DNA of 43,460 nt from Chloroflexota bacterium (GTDB lineage: Bacteria; Chloroflexota; Limnocylindria; Limnocylindrales; CSP1-4): positions 1-43,460 of the forward strand of contig JAUJNA010000005.1 of the NCBI GenBank assembly GCA_030446555.1, read 5' to 3'. The stretch's first letter is position 1. Every line of letters begins with the position of its first letter. Of the stretch, positions 25,747 through 34,871 are shown piece after piece. The notes beneath the pieces were generated by a model. The model saw nothing but the letters and a program-made list of their open reading frames with translations. It was not told where the DNA came from and made no database searches. The translations under genes were made by a program, and so were the position numbers.

Positions 25747-27325
25747 CTACTGGGCGTCGTCGATGGCGTCCTGTGCCTCCTGATCGGCATCAGCGAGGGC
25801 TTCCTCCGCGGAGACGCCCTCGTTCAGGACTCGGTTGACGGCCTCCTGCCAGATCCTCGTGAACTCCTCCGCGGCACCGGTGGCGGGAAGGTTGATCGCG
25901 CTATCGGAGACCTCGAGCGCCAACTGGACGCCCGGATAGTAGGTACCGGCCGTCTCCTCCGTGACCAGCTCATCGAAGATGCGCTGGTCCGCGACGGTAT
26001 TCGCGGTGTAGGTGCCGGTGAACGGCTCGCCATCGGCGGCGCGTGCGTCTGCGCGGACCTTGGCTGCCGCGTACCAGGTGTCGGGGAGTGTGACTACGCG
26101 CATGAACTCGCACGCCGCTTCCTTGTTGTCCGCCCCGGTCGGGATCACCCATGCCGAGCCGCTCGCGACCGTGAGGTTGTTTCCTTGCCTGTCCTTGAAC
26201 GGCGCGAAGCGCACGCCCTCATCGGGGGCGACCGCGGCACGGCCGTTCTGGTGCCACTGCTCGAGGGGGACAGGCGCCGAGGGTGTCGGAGGCGAACTGG
26301 TTCGACTCGCCGAAGAAGTCACTCCCACCGGGGCCCTCGTTCCGGAAGGCGAAGAACGTGGACGCGTCGCCGTGCGCATTGATGAGCGAAACCGCGTAGT
26401 TCAGGGCCTCGGCGACGGCTGGGTCGTCCAGATTGGACGTCAGACCGTCCTCGCTGATGATGCTCGTTCCGTTCGCGGCTGCCCAGAGGGGCAGGAACTC
26501 GGGCAGCTTCGGGTCGAAGCCGATGCGCGTGACCTCGTCGCCTTCCTTGGCCAGCAGTTGCTGGTTGACCTGGCTCAGGGCATCCCAGTCGCTCGTGTCG
26601 ATCTGCTCCGGAGTCACGCCGGTGTCTTCGAGGACCGAGTCGTTGATGAGGATGATGCGCGTGTCGTAGAACTCCGGCACGCCATACACCTGCCCTTGAT
26701 AGGTGGCCGAGGTCACGGCGGCTTCACGGTACTGGCTCATGTCGATGCCGAAATCGGTGATGCACGTATCGAGCGGCTCAAGGGCTCCTTCGGCCACATA
26801 GGTCCCGATGATCGCCCGGTCCATCCGCACCACGTCCGGCGGATTGCCCGCCTGAACCGAAGCCAGGAACTCGGCAGCCACGAAGTCCGTCTCGGTGAAC
26901 GCCACGTTCACACCGGGATACTGCCCGGTGAAGATGTCGTATCGGGTCGTCGCGATCTCGTCGGCGTCGGCGTATTTCGCGCCGACCTGCGCATCCCCGC
27001 TGATGTCAGCGGTCCCGGTCGCCGGCGATCCGCTGGTGGCGGGCTCGGACTCCGCCGGCTCGGACTCCGCTGGCTCCGACTCGGCGGGCTCCGACTCGGC
27101 GGGCGACTCGGCGGACTCGGCGGGCTCGGACTCAGCGGGCTCCGACTCGGCGGGCTCCGACTCGGCCGGCTCCGACTCCGCCGGCTGGGACGCGGCCTCG
27201 GTCTGGGTCCCTCCACCCGGAGACTGCGTCGCTCGGCCGCCTCCTCCGCAGGCTGCGATCCCGAGACTCAGGACTGTGAACAGGACCAGCCACACGGACC
27301 GTCGGGACATGCTGTACCTCCGCAT
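25747..27325 (-). pseudogene. sugar-binding lipoprotein of the ABC importer (one frameshift)
   Basis: Extracellular solute-binding protein family 1. A signal peptide with lipobox (LSLGIAAC, then GGGG) is followed by a Pro-Ala-Glu-Ser linker, then a two-lobe binding domain (EFLASVQAGNPPDVVRMD, VYGVPEFYDTRIILIND, AAANGTSIISEDG). Near 26270 (at SDTLGA) the frame breaks; the rest is clear in another frame as APVPLEQWHQNGRAAVAP through WVIPTGADNKEAACEFMRVV to a TGA at 25747. One extra base or two missing bases explains it. Without the shift it would be about 525 aa, normal for the family. ATG 27325 has a strong GAGGAGGAGG ribosome-binding site. The gene may be functional if the shift is a sequencing error. 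Confidence 0.85.
27042..27186 (-). repeat. 15-bp tandem repeat encoding PAESE linker in the binding protein
   Basis: Roughly nine to ten copies of a 15-bp unit (on the minus strand GAGTCCGAGCCGGCC-like, with third-position variation), one shortened. They encode PAESE repeats between the lipid-anchored Cys and the binding domain. Such acidic Pro linkers are common as flexible tethers through the cell envelope. Position and period were read by eye. Confidence 0.8.
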
Positions 27326-27410
27326 TCGTTCCTCCTCCTCGAGACGAGCGGCATCCCTGCACTGGTCGGACCGATGCACGGATCGCATGCCGTCTGCGCC
27401 GCGCAGCGTA

Positions 27411-29194
27411 TTACTTCCTGAGCACCGGGGGAAGATGCAGCCGGTACGCCTGCCAGCTTTCGCGGAGGTCGGCGTAGTCGCGCTCCCCCAGCGGCTCCCC
27501 GGTCACGCCCACATGGGTCGTGTAGTAGAGAGGCATGGCACGCCGAGGAGGGGCTGGGCCAGGAGGTACTCACGCCAGGCCGCCAGGTCGGGCACCTGCC
27601 AGTCGTCGGTGTCGATGAGGAGTCCCGGGCAGGCGGCTGCTGCGACCTTCGCGCGATGGCTCATCTGGCGGACCACGTCCGTGCCGGGCACGACGCGCTC
27701 GAGGCGGAGCATGTCGTTGAGACGCATCATGTCCGCGACGTCCGCGAAGTAGGGGTTCGGCGCGTGCGCCACGATGAGCGCGTCGGCCTTGGCGGCCTTC
27801 GACGAGCGGTGGATGAGCGCCAGCAGCGCGTGGAGCAGCTCGACGCCCCACTCGCGACCGGCTGCCTCGAGGCCCGGACCGCTGGGCGCGCTCGCCGTGA
27901 AGTCGATCTTGAGACCGTCGGCGTCATAGCCGTCACGGCCCAGCATCAGCTGGAGGGTGGCCTCCAGGTGGGCTTGGTAGGCCGCGCTGGTGGGGTCCGC
28001 GGCGACCGCTCGACCGGCTGCGTTGCGGACGCACCACTCCGCGGGCAGCCCCTCGGGATCCCACGCCTTCCACCACAGCAGCACGTGCTGGCCACGCGCG
28101 TGGCGCTGGGCGACCCATCCCCTCAGGTCGGGCCACCGACCTCGATCCGCCTCGCCGCGTCCGTACGATGCCTGCCACTTGTCATCGATGACGACGGTGC
28201 CCGGGAAGACGCCGTGCTCCTCGAGCGTGGCCATGAAGCCGTCGTATCGCTCTCGCGTGCACAGGTCCGGCGCCCGGATCCCAAGCTCATCAGCCAGGTG
28301 GACCTGCGCGCCCCAGCCGCAGAAGATGGGCTCCCTCCACCAGGCCGGTCGGTCCGTGGGCGTCCGTGCGACCGGCACGAGAGCGCGACGCTCCAGCGAG
28401 CGGCGGTGCGCGTGCAGGGCCTCGTATGGATCGGCACGGCCGGGCAGCAGCACAAGAGCGGGTGACCGCCACGCACCCGAGACGCGTGTGCGGCCCTCGA
28501 ATTGGAGCCGGAACCCGAAGGTCTCCTCGCCACCCTCATAGGCGAATGCCGTGAAGCCTTGCTCTCCCGGCGCGGTGAGCAGTCCGGCCGCCAGCCAGGG
28601 TCCCGAAGGCAGCCCATAGGGATCGGCGGGTGGCGCGTCACGAGCGAACGCGAAGCAGAACGGGGGCGGCGTGAAGAACCAGTGCCCGCGGCCCGGTCCC
28701 GGGCCACCCACGATGTCGATGGCGGCCGTGGTCCCAGCGGGCCGGACGATGCGCTCGGGACCATGGGGCTCCGGGCTGAAGAGCGTCTCGAAGAAGCGCT
28801 CGCTGGGGAACCAGCCGCTGCCGTAGCGTTCGTCCGCCGAGCTGTATCCGGCCAGCAGGTGGAGGTCCGTCAACGCCCCCTCGCCCGACAGCTCCAGCCA
28901 GAGGCTGAGCTCGTCCTCGCGACACTCCACCAGCAGCGACTTGCCCTGCCAGGCGCTGCTGGTCTGCTGCACCCGGATGGTGGTGACGGCCGGCCCTTCC
29001 GTCACCTCGGGGTCCTCCATCGCCGCCGTCTCATCGAGCGCATCCAGTCTGTGCGCGCTCCACGCGAGCGCGAGCTGGGCCCACGGCCGCCCGGTGGGAT
29101 CGTCGAGCGTCGCGAACGGCCGGCCGGCGGGGAAGAAGAGGCGGTATGCCCCGGTCACCACCGACAGGCCGGCCCGCGTGCGCGAGATCCGCAT
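27411..29194 (-). CDS. GH36-like (melibiase clan) glycoside hydrolase, frameshift near the 3' end
   Basis: A cytoplasmic enzyme of about 590 aa: an N-terminal beta-sandwich (residues 1-290 or so), then a TIM barrel. Barrel strands VVIDDKWQ, VLLWWKAWD and YDADGLKIDFTAS match clan GH-D (GH27/31/36), where the Asp of the KxD strand is the nucleophile; I favour an alpha-galactosidase-type activity but the family is not certain. Near 27535 (GVP) one base appears lost: the literal frame stops within ten residues (27503), while another frame continues LYYTTHVGVTGEPLGE to a TAA at 27411, the expected C-terminus. ATG 29194 overlaps the GH1 stop by one base (TGATG). An 85-bp gap separates it from the binding protein. 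Confidence 0.8.
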
Positions 29195-30561
29195 CAGGGC
29201 GGGCCGTTGGCCGCCACGACCCGCTGCAGGAAGCCGTAGCTCGTCTTGGGGATGCGCCGCTGCGTCGGGTAGTCGACATAGACGACCCCGAAGCGCTTGC
29301 TGTACCCGTCGGACCATTCGAAGTTGTCCATCAGGGACCAGGCGCAGTAGCCGCGCAGCTCGACGCCGGCCTGGATCGCCCTGGCACAGGCTCGGATGTG
29401 ACCATCGAGGTAGGAGATACGGTCCGGGTCGTGGACGCTCCCATCGGAGCCGATGACGTCGTCGCAGATGGCCCCGTTCTCGGTGATGTAGAGCGGGACC
29501 GGGTCGTAGTCGCGATGGAGGCGCACGAGGAGCGCCGTGAAGGCGTCGGGGTCGACCTCCCAGCCGGCGTCCGTGACCCGTGCCCCGGGGTGAGGTCTCT
29601 CCACCACCCAGCCGAACTCCGAGGCTTCGCCGGAGCCAGCGGCGCGAACGATGCGCGGGCTGTAGAAGTTGACGCCCAGGAAGTCCATCGGTGCGGCGAT
29701 GGTCAGGAGGTCACCGGGCTCGATGAAGTCGATGGGACCACCGACACGCTGGAAGAGCCCCCAGGTGTCGTCGGGGTAGCGCCCTCGGAACAGGGGGTCC
29801 AGGTACCAGCGGTTGGTGTAGCCGTCCGACGCGATGGCCGCCTCCGCGTCCGCCTCGCCCTCGGTGTGCGGCACCGTCTGGAAGAGGTTGAGGACGATGC
29901 CCATCGGAGCGCTGAGACCGGTCGCTCGATACGCCTGCACGGCCATGCCATGGCTCAGCAGGAGGTGATGCGAGGCGCGGAGCGAGGCGCGGAAGTCCTT
30001 GACGCCAGGGGCATGCAGGCCCAGGCGGTGGCCGATGGCAGCGACCATCCAAGGCTCGTTGTGGGTCACCCAGAAGCGCACCCGATCACCCAGCGCCCGG
30101 AACATGACGTCGGCGTACTCGGCGAAGCGGGCGGCCGTGTCGCGCGCGGGCCAGCCGCCGGCGTCCTGCAGCGCCTGCGGCAGGTCCCAGTGATCGAGCG
30201 TCACCATGGGCGCGATGCCATGCTCCAGCAGCCGGTCCACCAGGCGCGTGTAGAAGTCGATGCCGCGCTGCTCGGGCCGGCCGCTGCCGGCGGGCAGGAT
30301 GCGTGGCCAGGCCACGGAGAAGCGGTAGAGCCCCACGCCCAGATCCGCGATGAGCTCGAGATCCTCCGCCCAGCGGTGGTAGTGGTCGCAAGCGACGTCG
30401 CCCGTGTCACCGCCCCGCACGAGACCCGGCGTATGGCTGAAGCGGTCCCAGATCGACTCGCCGCGGCCGTCCTCGTCGACGGCGCCCTCGATCTGGTAGG
30501 CCGACGTGGCGACACCCCACAGGAAGCCGTCGGGGAAGCGGTCAGGGACCTCGGCGGTCAC
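29194..30561 (-). CDS. GH1 beta-glucosidase/beta-galactosidase family enzyme
   Basis: A 455-aa TIM-barrel retaining beta-glycosidase, full length. The N-terminus FPDGFLWGVATSAYQIEGA is diagnostic for GH1; the acid/base Glu is in FWVTHNEPW (about residue 168) and the nucleophile Glu in LYITENGA (about 358); GYCAWSLMDNFEWSDGYSKRFG shapes the aglycone site. No signal peptide, so it acts inside on imported oligosaccharides. Specificity among beta-Glc, beta-Gal, beta-Man or beta-Xyl cannot be read here. The GTG start at 30561 overlaps the upstream stop by 4 bp. Intact. Confidence 0.95.
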   Translation of the reverse strand: MTAEVPDRFPDGFLWGVATSAYQIEGAVDEDGRGESIWDRFSHTPGLVRGGDTGDVACDHYHRWAEDLELIADLGVGLYRFSVAWPRILPAGSGRPEQRGIDFYTRLVDRLLEHGIAPMVTLDHWDLPQALQDAGGWPARDTAARFAEYADVMFRALGDRVRFWVTHNEPWMVAAIGHRLGLHAPGVKDFRASLRASHHLLLSHGMAVQAYRATGLSAPMGIVLNLFQTVPHTEGEADAEAAIASDGYTNRWYLDPLFRGRYPDDTWGLFQRVGGPIDFIEPGDLLTIAAPMDFLGVNFYSPRIVRAAGSGEASEFGWVVERPHPGARVTDAGWEVDPDAFTALLVRLHRDYDPVPLYITENGAICDDVIGSDGSVHDPDRISYLDGHIRACARAIQAGVELRGYCAWSLMDNFEWSDGYSKRFGVVYVDYPTQRRIPKTSYGFLQRVVAANGPP

Positions 30562-32630
30562 GGCGACGGGTCATCCGGCGTGAGGTCCGCCGTCAGGTCT
30601 GGCTCGTGGAGGGCGTGGAGGCAGGCGTGGAGCAGCACACCCACGCTCCATGCGTGCGACAGCGTCAGCAGCCCTCCCCGGGGTCCGAAACAGTCGGTCT
30701 GGTAGTAGCGCTCGCTGACCATCCCGCGCCGGGCGTTGAAGTCCCCGTCGTCACGGGCCACGAACTGGAGGAAGCAGGCCAGGTTGTCGCGCGTCCGCTC
30801 CAGGTAGTAGCGGTCCCCGGTGGCGCGCCACAGCGCGAGCATCTCCGGCAGGCAGATCAGCCCATACGCGTGCAGGTGCTGGTTGCAGGAGGAGGCCTGG
30901 TCGGCGCCGCGCGTCCGGAAGTCGTACGCGCCGAGGAGCGTGTCGGCCGGGAAGGGCACGTTGTAGGCGTACCGGAAGGTCATGGTCCAGTCGGCAGCAC
31001 GGCGCGCCAGGTCCAGCCACCCGCCACCCCGGTCCGCCCCGTGGAGCGCCACGTAGGCCATGACAGCCGCGTACCCGTCCTCCGAGCTGGGACCCGAGGG
31101 CACGTCCTCCACCGCCCCGCAGATGAAGGCATCCTCCACGAACCGCGCGTAGTAGCGCCCGGCTCGCGCCGCAGAGTGCCGCCAGTCGGGCACATCGAAC
31201 GACTCGGCGCCGAGCAGGAATGCGGCGATCCAGGGAAGGCCCGCCGCAGTGCCCCAGTCTTTCACCTCACCGGTGCGCGGGTCGTAGTAGAGGCCCAGGT
31301 TCCCGTCGTCGCGTTGGTGCGTCGCCGCGAAGGAGAGACTGGAACGGGCCGCTGCCTCCCAGGCGGGATGCCGGTATCCGGCCGCCCGCTCGTCGCGGAT
31401 CGCCCGGAGCAGGAAGAGGGTCGCCTCTGACACGGTGCGAGCGTGCAGCCAGCCTGACGGGTTCCAGCCGCCGGTCCAGCCGCGATCGGCCCGCCACTCC
31501 CCCCAGAAGGTGCCGCTGGGCGAGAGACCGGACGCGATCGTGTCGAGGACCGCCACGCCAGCCTCCACCGCCAGCGAGTCCCCGTGGAGGCGTCCGTAGC
31601 GCAGCAACGCCGCGGCCCAGGGTGCGCCGCTGACCCACGCGACGTGCATGTGCTCCCGGTCCGGGCTGCCTCCCCTGCCGTCGCCCAGCTCGCGGTCGAA
31701 CGCCGCCGTCTCGGCCAGGATGGCCACGGTCCGGTCTCCCTCGCCGACACGACGGAAGTGCCAGCGGGCGAGCCCGTGGGCTGCCAGCCGGGCGGCATGC
31801 TCCACGCTCACCCACGGGCGGAGCGGAGCCCCGTCGCGCCGGCGGCGGTACATCGCGCGAAGGAATGGGTCATAGGCGTGCCGCGTGGGCTGGGCGACCC
31901 AGACCTGGTAACGAAGGCGCACCGCTCGACCCGGCTCCCAGACGGCATAGCGGACCTGTGGCGGGAAGGGCTCGGGGAGCCCGACGTAGCGCACCGGTTC
32001 CTCCCGGTACGGCATGTCCAGCCAGATCCAGGCGTCCTTGCCGCGACCCGCGAAGCCCAGCCCGGTCTGTCCCAGCGCTCCGGACTCGTCGGCACAGAGC
32101 GCGACACAGGCGGAGCCGCTCCATGCGAAGACGGCACCGAGCGCCGCGCGATCGGAACGGAAGGCCCAGTGGTGTGACACGAGGCCTTCGCCCGTACCGG
32201 CCGCGGACGGATCGTGGCGCGGATAGGGTCGCGCGCACTCATCGGGGCGGTTCTCGCGATAGAAGGCGCCAGGGATGAGCCAGGGCGGATCGGGCGCCGA
32301 CGGCAGCCGCACCGGGAGTCTCACGCCGGCCTCGACGGCCGCCTGGCCCGCCCACGTCGATCGAGGGTCGCCTCGATGAACTGGCATCCCTCGTCGCGTG
32401 GCGCCCAGGAAGCGCGCGCTGACCACCCGTTCCGAGCGCCCTCGAGGAGCAGTGCCTCTCTCCTCCTGACGCCACCGATCGGCAGGTCCAGTCGCCGGGC
32501 AAAGGAGCCGCGCCAGCCAGCGCATCTCCGCGACCGGCTCCGCGACGTCCGCCCGGTGCAGCTCGAGCCGGGCGAGCGTCGTCTCGCGGACTCGCGGCGG
32601 CCACACCGATGTGCCGGTCACGATGGTCAC
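30558..32630 (-). CDS. six-hairpin glycosidase-like protein of unknown family (compensated frameshift near N-terminus)
   Basis: About 690 aa, no signal peptide. An N-terminal beta-rich domain (FYRENRPDECARPYPRHD, WIWLDMPYREEPVRYVGLPEPF) precedes an (alpha/alpha)6-type C-terminal half with repeated helical hairpins (WLDLARRAADWTMTFRY, LPEMLALWRATGDRYYLERTRDNLACFL). I cannot assign a CAZy family; conserved polar motifs include NQHLHAYGL and GGWNPSGWLHART. Between about 32505 and 32345 the literal frame is Arg-rich, while a different frame reads RRLDLPIGGVRRREALLLEG and DEGCQFIEATLDRRGRA, so two compensating indels are likely. GTG 32630 directly follows the stop of the upstream gene. Part of the operon, so probably acts on the same glycan. 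Confidence 0.7.
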   Translation of the reverse strand: MTIVTGTSVWPPRVRETTLARLELHRADVAEPVAEMRWLARLLCPATGPADRWRQEERGTAPRGRSERVVSARFLGATRRGMPVHRGDPRSTWAGQAAVEAGVRLPVRLPSAPDPPWLIPGAFYRENRPDECARPYPRHDPSAAGTGEGLVSHHWAFRSDRAALGAVFAWSGSACVALCADESGALGQTGLGFAGRGKDAWIWLDMPYREEPVRYVGLPEPFPPQVRYAVWEPGRAVRLRYQVWVAQPTRHAYDPFLRAMYRRRRDGAPLRPWVSVEHAARLAAHGLARWHFRRVGEGDRTVAILAETAAFDRELGDGRGGSPDREHMHVAWVSGAPWAAALLRYGRLHGDSLAVEAGVAVLDTIASGLSPSGTFWGEWRADRGWTGGWNPSGWLHARTVSEATLFLLRAIRDERAAGYRHPAWEAAARSSLSFAATHQRDDGNLGLYYDPRTGEVKDWGTAAGLPWIAAFLLGAESFDVPDWRHSAARAGRYYARFVEDAFICGAVEDVPSGPSSEDGYAAVMAYVALHGADRGGGWLDLARRAADWTMTFRYAYNVPFPADTLLGAYDFRTRGADQASSCNQHLHAYGLICLPEMLALWRATGDRYYLERTRDNLACFLQFVARDDGDFNARRGMVSERYYQTDCFGPRGGLLTLSHAWSVGVLLHACLHALHEPDLTADLTPDDPSP

Positions 32631-34864
32631 TCAGAGAGCCACGAGCGGGCTCCGCGTTCCAGGCGCCGACGTCGACGCGCTGGTCCCGGCGCGGCACTCC
32701 ACCCACACGGCGTAGACGGCGCTCCTCCCGGGCATGATGGAAACCGGCGTCCTCGACCCACAGTCCGACGGCCGCGCATCGCGGATCGACGCTCAGCGCG
32801 ACCACCGCCCCGCGGTTGCCGATCGAGAGCACCGGCTCGTCGTCCGACGCCGGTTCGAGCGACGGCCAGGGTCGTCGATGGGGCTCCACCATCGGTGCCA
32901 GGTCAGCTGTGGTGCTGAAGAGGTAGCGGCCGGTCGCCAGCGGTGCGGGCGAGGAGGTCACCGTGTCCGCGTGCCAGCTCCAGGGAAGAAGATCCCGGAC
33001 GCCCGGCCGAGGGGCCAGTCGACGTCCGCGAGCCAGCGGTTCGAGTCGGCCGGGACGTGGACAGGCTCGCCGCGGCCGAGCCGTCCGCAGCCGGATCCGC
33101 CACTCCAGCGCCCTTCCAGGGGAGCCGTCGTGAAGTCGGAGACCCAGGCGCGCGCCGGAACCGCTCGCGGCCCAGACCTGCCGGTCGAAAGCCGCACCCG
33201 CTGACGGCCCACGCGCGTGCGACGGCGTGGTATGCCGGCTTGGGGCGGCCGTGGTAGTCGACCGCGCAGGTGCTCCAGGCCATGGGAAGACGCTCGTCGA
33301 ACTGCCAGAGAGCCGCTGTTGCGCCACGCACGCCGACGGTCGCTCTCGACGGCATAGCCGAGCGCCTCGGCCTTCCGGGAGAGGAGCCGATGTCGGGTGC
33401 TGCCGAAGGCACGCTGGACGAACGGCTCGTTGGCCCACCAGGCGCCGCGATGCCCGCACCGGGTTGTCGCGGTGCGCCGGCCAGCGCTCATCCGCGGGGA
33501 TGGTCGCCTCGATGACCGACGAGCTGGCCATCCCCTCCGCGCCGCGCTGTGGAGGAGCCGCCCCGTTGTAGAGCCGGTACTGCGCCTCGAGACCCTGGTG
33601 CTCCCAGGGACCGTGGAGCCGCCCCGACGGCGACGTCGGGAGCCAGGCGCGCCGGGATCCAGGCGCTGGACGGTCGTGAAGCGCGCCGATGGCAGCGTTC
33701 GACTCGTCCAGCGGGCGGTCCGACCCGTCGGTCAGCTCGTTGCCGCCGCACCAGAGGACGAGCGACGGATGGTTCCGGCGGCGACGCGGCCTCTGCCTCG
33801 CCGACGAGGTGCGCGACGAAGCCCCGGTCATCCGAGGGCTCGTTCCCGTGGCCCGAGCTCGACGAACTCCTGCCAGACCATGATCGACGCATTCGTAGAA
33901 GTCGCCGCGTTCGATGAGACCGCCGCCCCAGACACGCAGCAGGTTGACGCCCGCCCTGGCCGCGAGATGGAGCAGGTGGCTCAGCTTCTCGCGCGAGGAC
34001 CGTACAGCACGTCCATGGCGCATACGCGCCGCCGTTGACCACCAGTGTGTACGCGCGCGTCCGGCTCCGCTCTCGTTGGGTGCCAGCTCGATCGCAGCCC
34101 GATGCGAATGAGTCGTTGGTCGCTCTCCCGGCCCGTGCCATCGATCAGGGAGACGCGCAGGTCGTACAGCGCCCGCTCACCCGGAGCCGTTCGGCCACCA
34201 GAGTCGCGGCTCGGACAGGGCGCAGGCCACGGTCGCTTCTTCCCGATCGAGGGTCGGGATCCGCGCTGGCGACGACGCCATCCTCCAGTGACAGCTCCGC
34301 CAGGTTCGTGACGCCGGCCGGGCAGCGGTGACATCGAACGTCACGGCCGCGTGCCTCCATCGCTGGCCAGGTCGGTCCTGACGGTCACGTCCTCGATGCG
34401 CGCCGATCCGCCCGCTCCAGCCAACGTCGTCCCAGATGCCCACGTGATGATGCGCGGCGCGCTCATCCGGTGGCGGTGCGGCTGTGCGTCCGCCGACCTG
34501 GGCCTTCCTGCCAGCACCACGGCCGGGTACGCGCGCAACATCCGAGGTCACCGGGCTGAACAGTGATGGTATGCTGGCCATTGAGGTGGAAGTCGCCCTC
34601 GAAGTCGATCGGGTCGTGCTCGCCTGGAAGCGGAGGCAGCGCGGAACGAGAGTGCGTAGACCCAGGTGCGTTGGGGACCCATCGCGAGACGTACGATCGG
34701 CCATCTCACCCGCTATCGTGGTGGACGCGGCCGGGGATGCTCGCCTCCATCCAGTGGTCGAACGCTGGCGGGTCGGCATGGTGCACCCTGGCCGAGCGCC
34801 ACTCCTCGCCGAGGAAGCCGCGCAACCGCCAGGGCTCGTCGTTCAGCGAGCGGCGCTGTCCCAC
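32631..34864 (-). pseudogene. GH2 beta-mannosidase, broken by many indels
   Basis: A GH2-type exo-beta-mannosidase whose pieces lie in all three minus-strand frames. In order: LNDEPWRLRGFLGEEW and WMEASIPGRVHHD (sugar-binding N-domain), FEGDFHLNGQH, HVGIWDDV, SARIEDVTVRTDL, LLRVWGGGLIERGDFYEC (33895-33960), MVWQEFV, NHPSLVLWCGGNEL with the acid/base Glu (about 33736), and a C-terminal NRGAVVALSVDPRC...LWVEDA. Likely start GTG 34864 and stop TGA 32631, next to the following gene's GTG. It is about 740 codons long against roughly 800-850 for the family: besides 1-base shifts, short stretches are missing, e.g. between RMS and PRII near 34460, where YGWDFC is expected. No functional product from this sequence as given. 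Confidence 0.82.
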
Positions 34865-34871
34865 GTCCCGG

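Noticed and set aside
27042-27186. 15-bp repeats as a CRISPR or regulatory iteron cluster
   Set aside because: No spacers; they encode an in-frame PAESE linker after a lipobox, a common lipoprotein tether.
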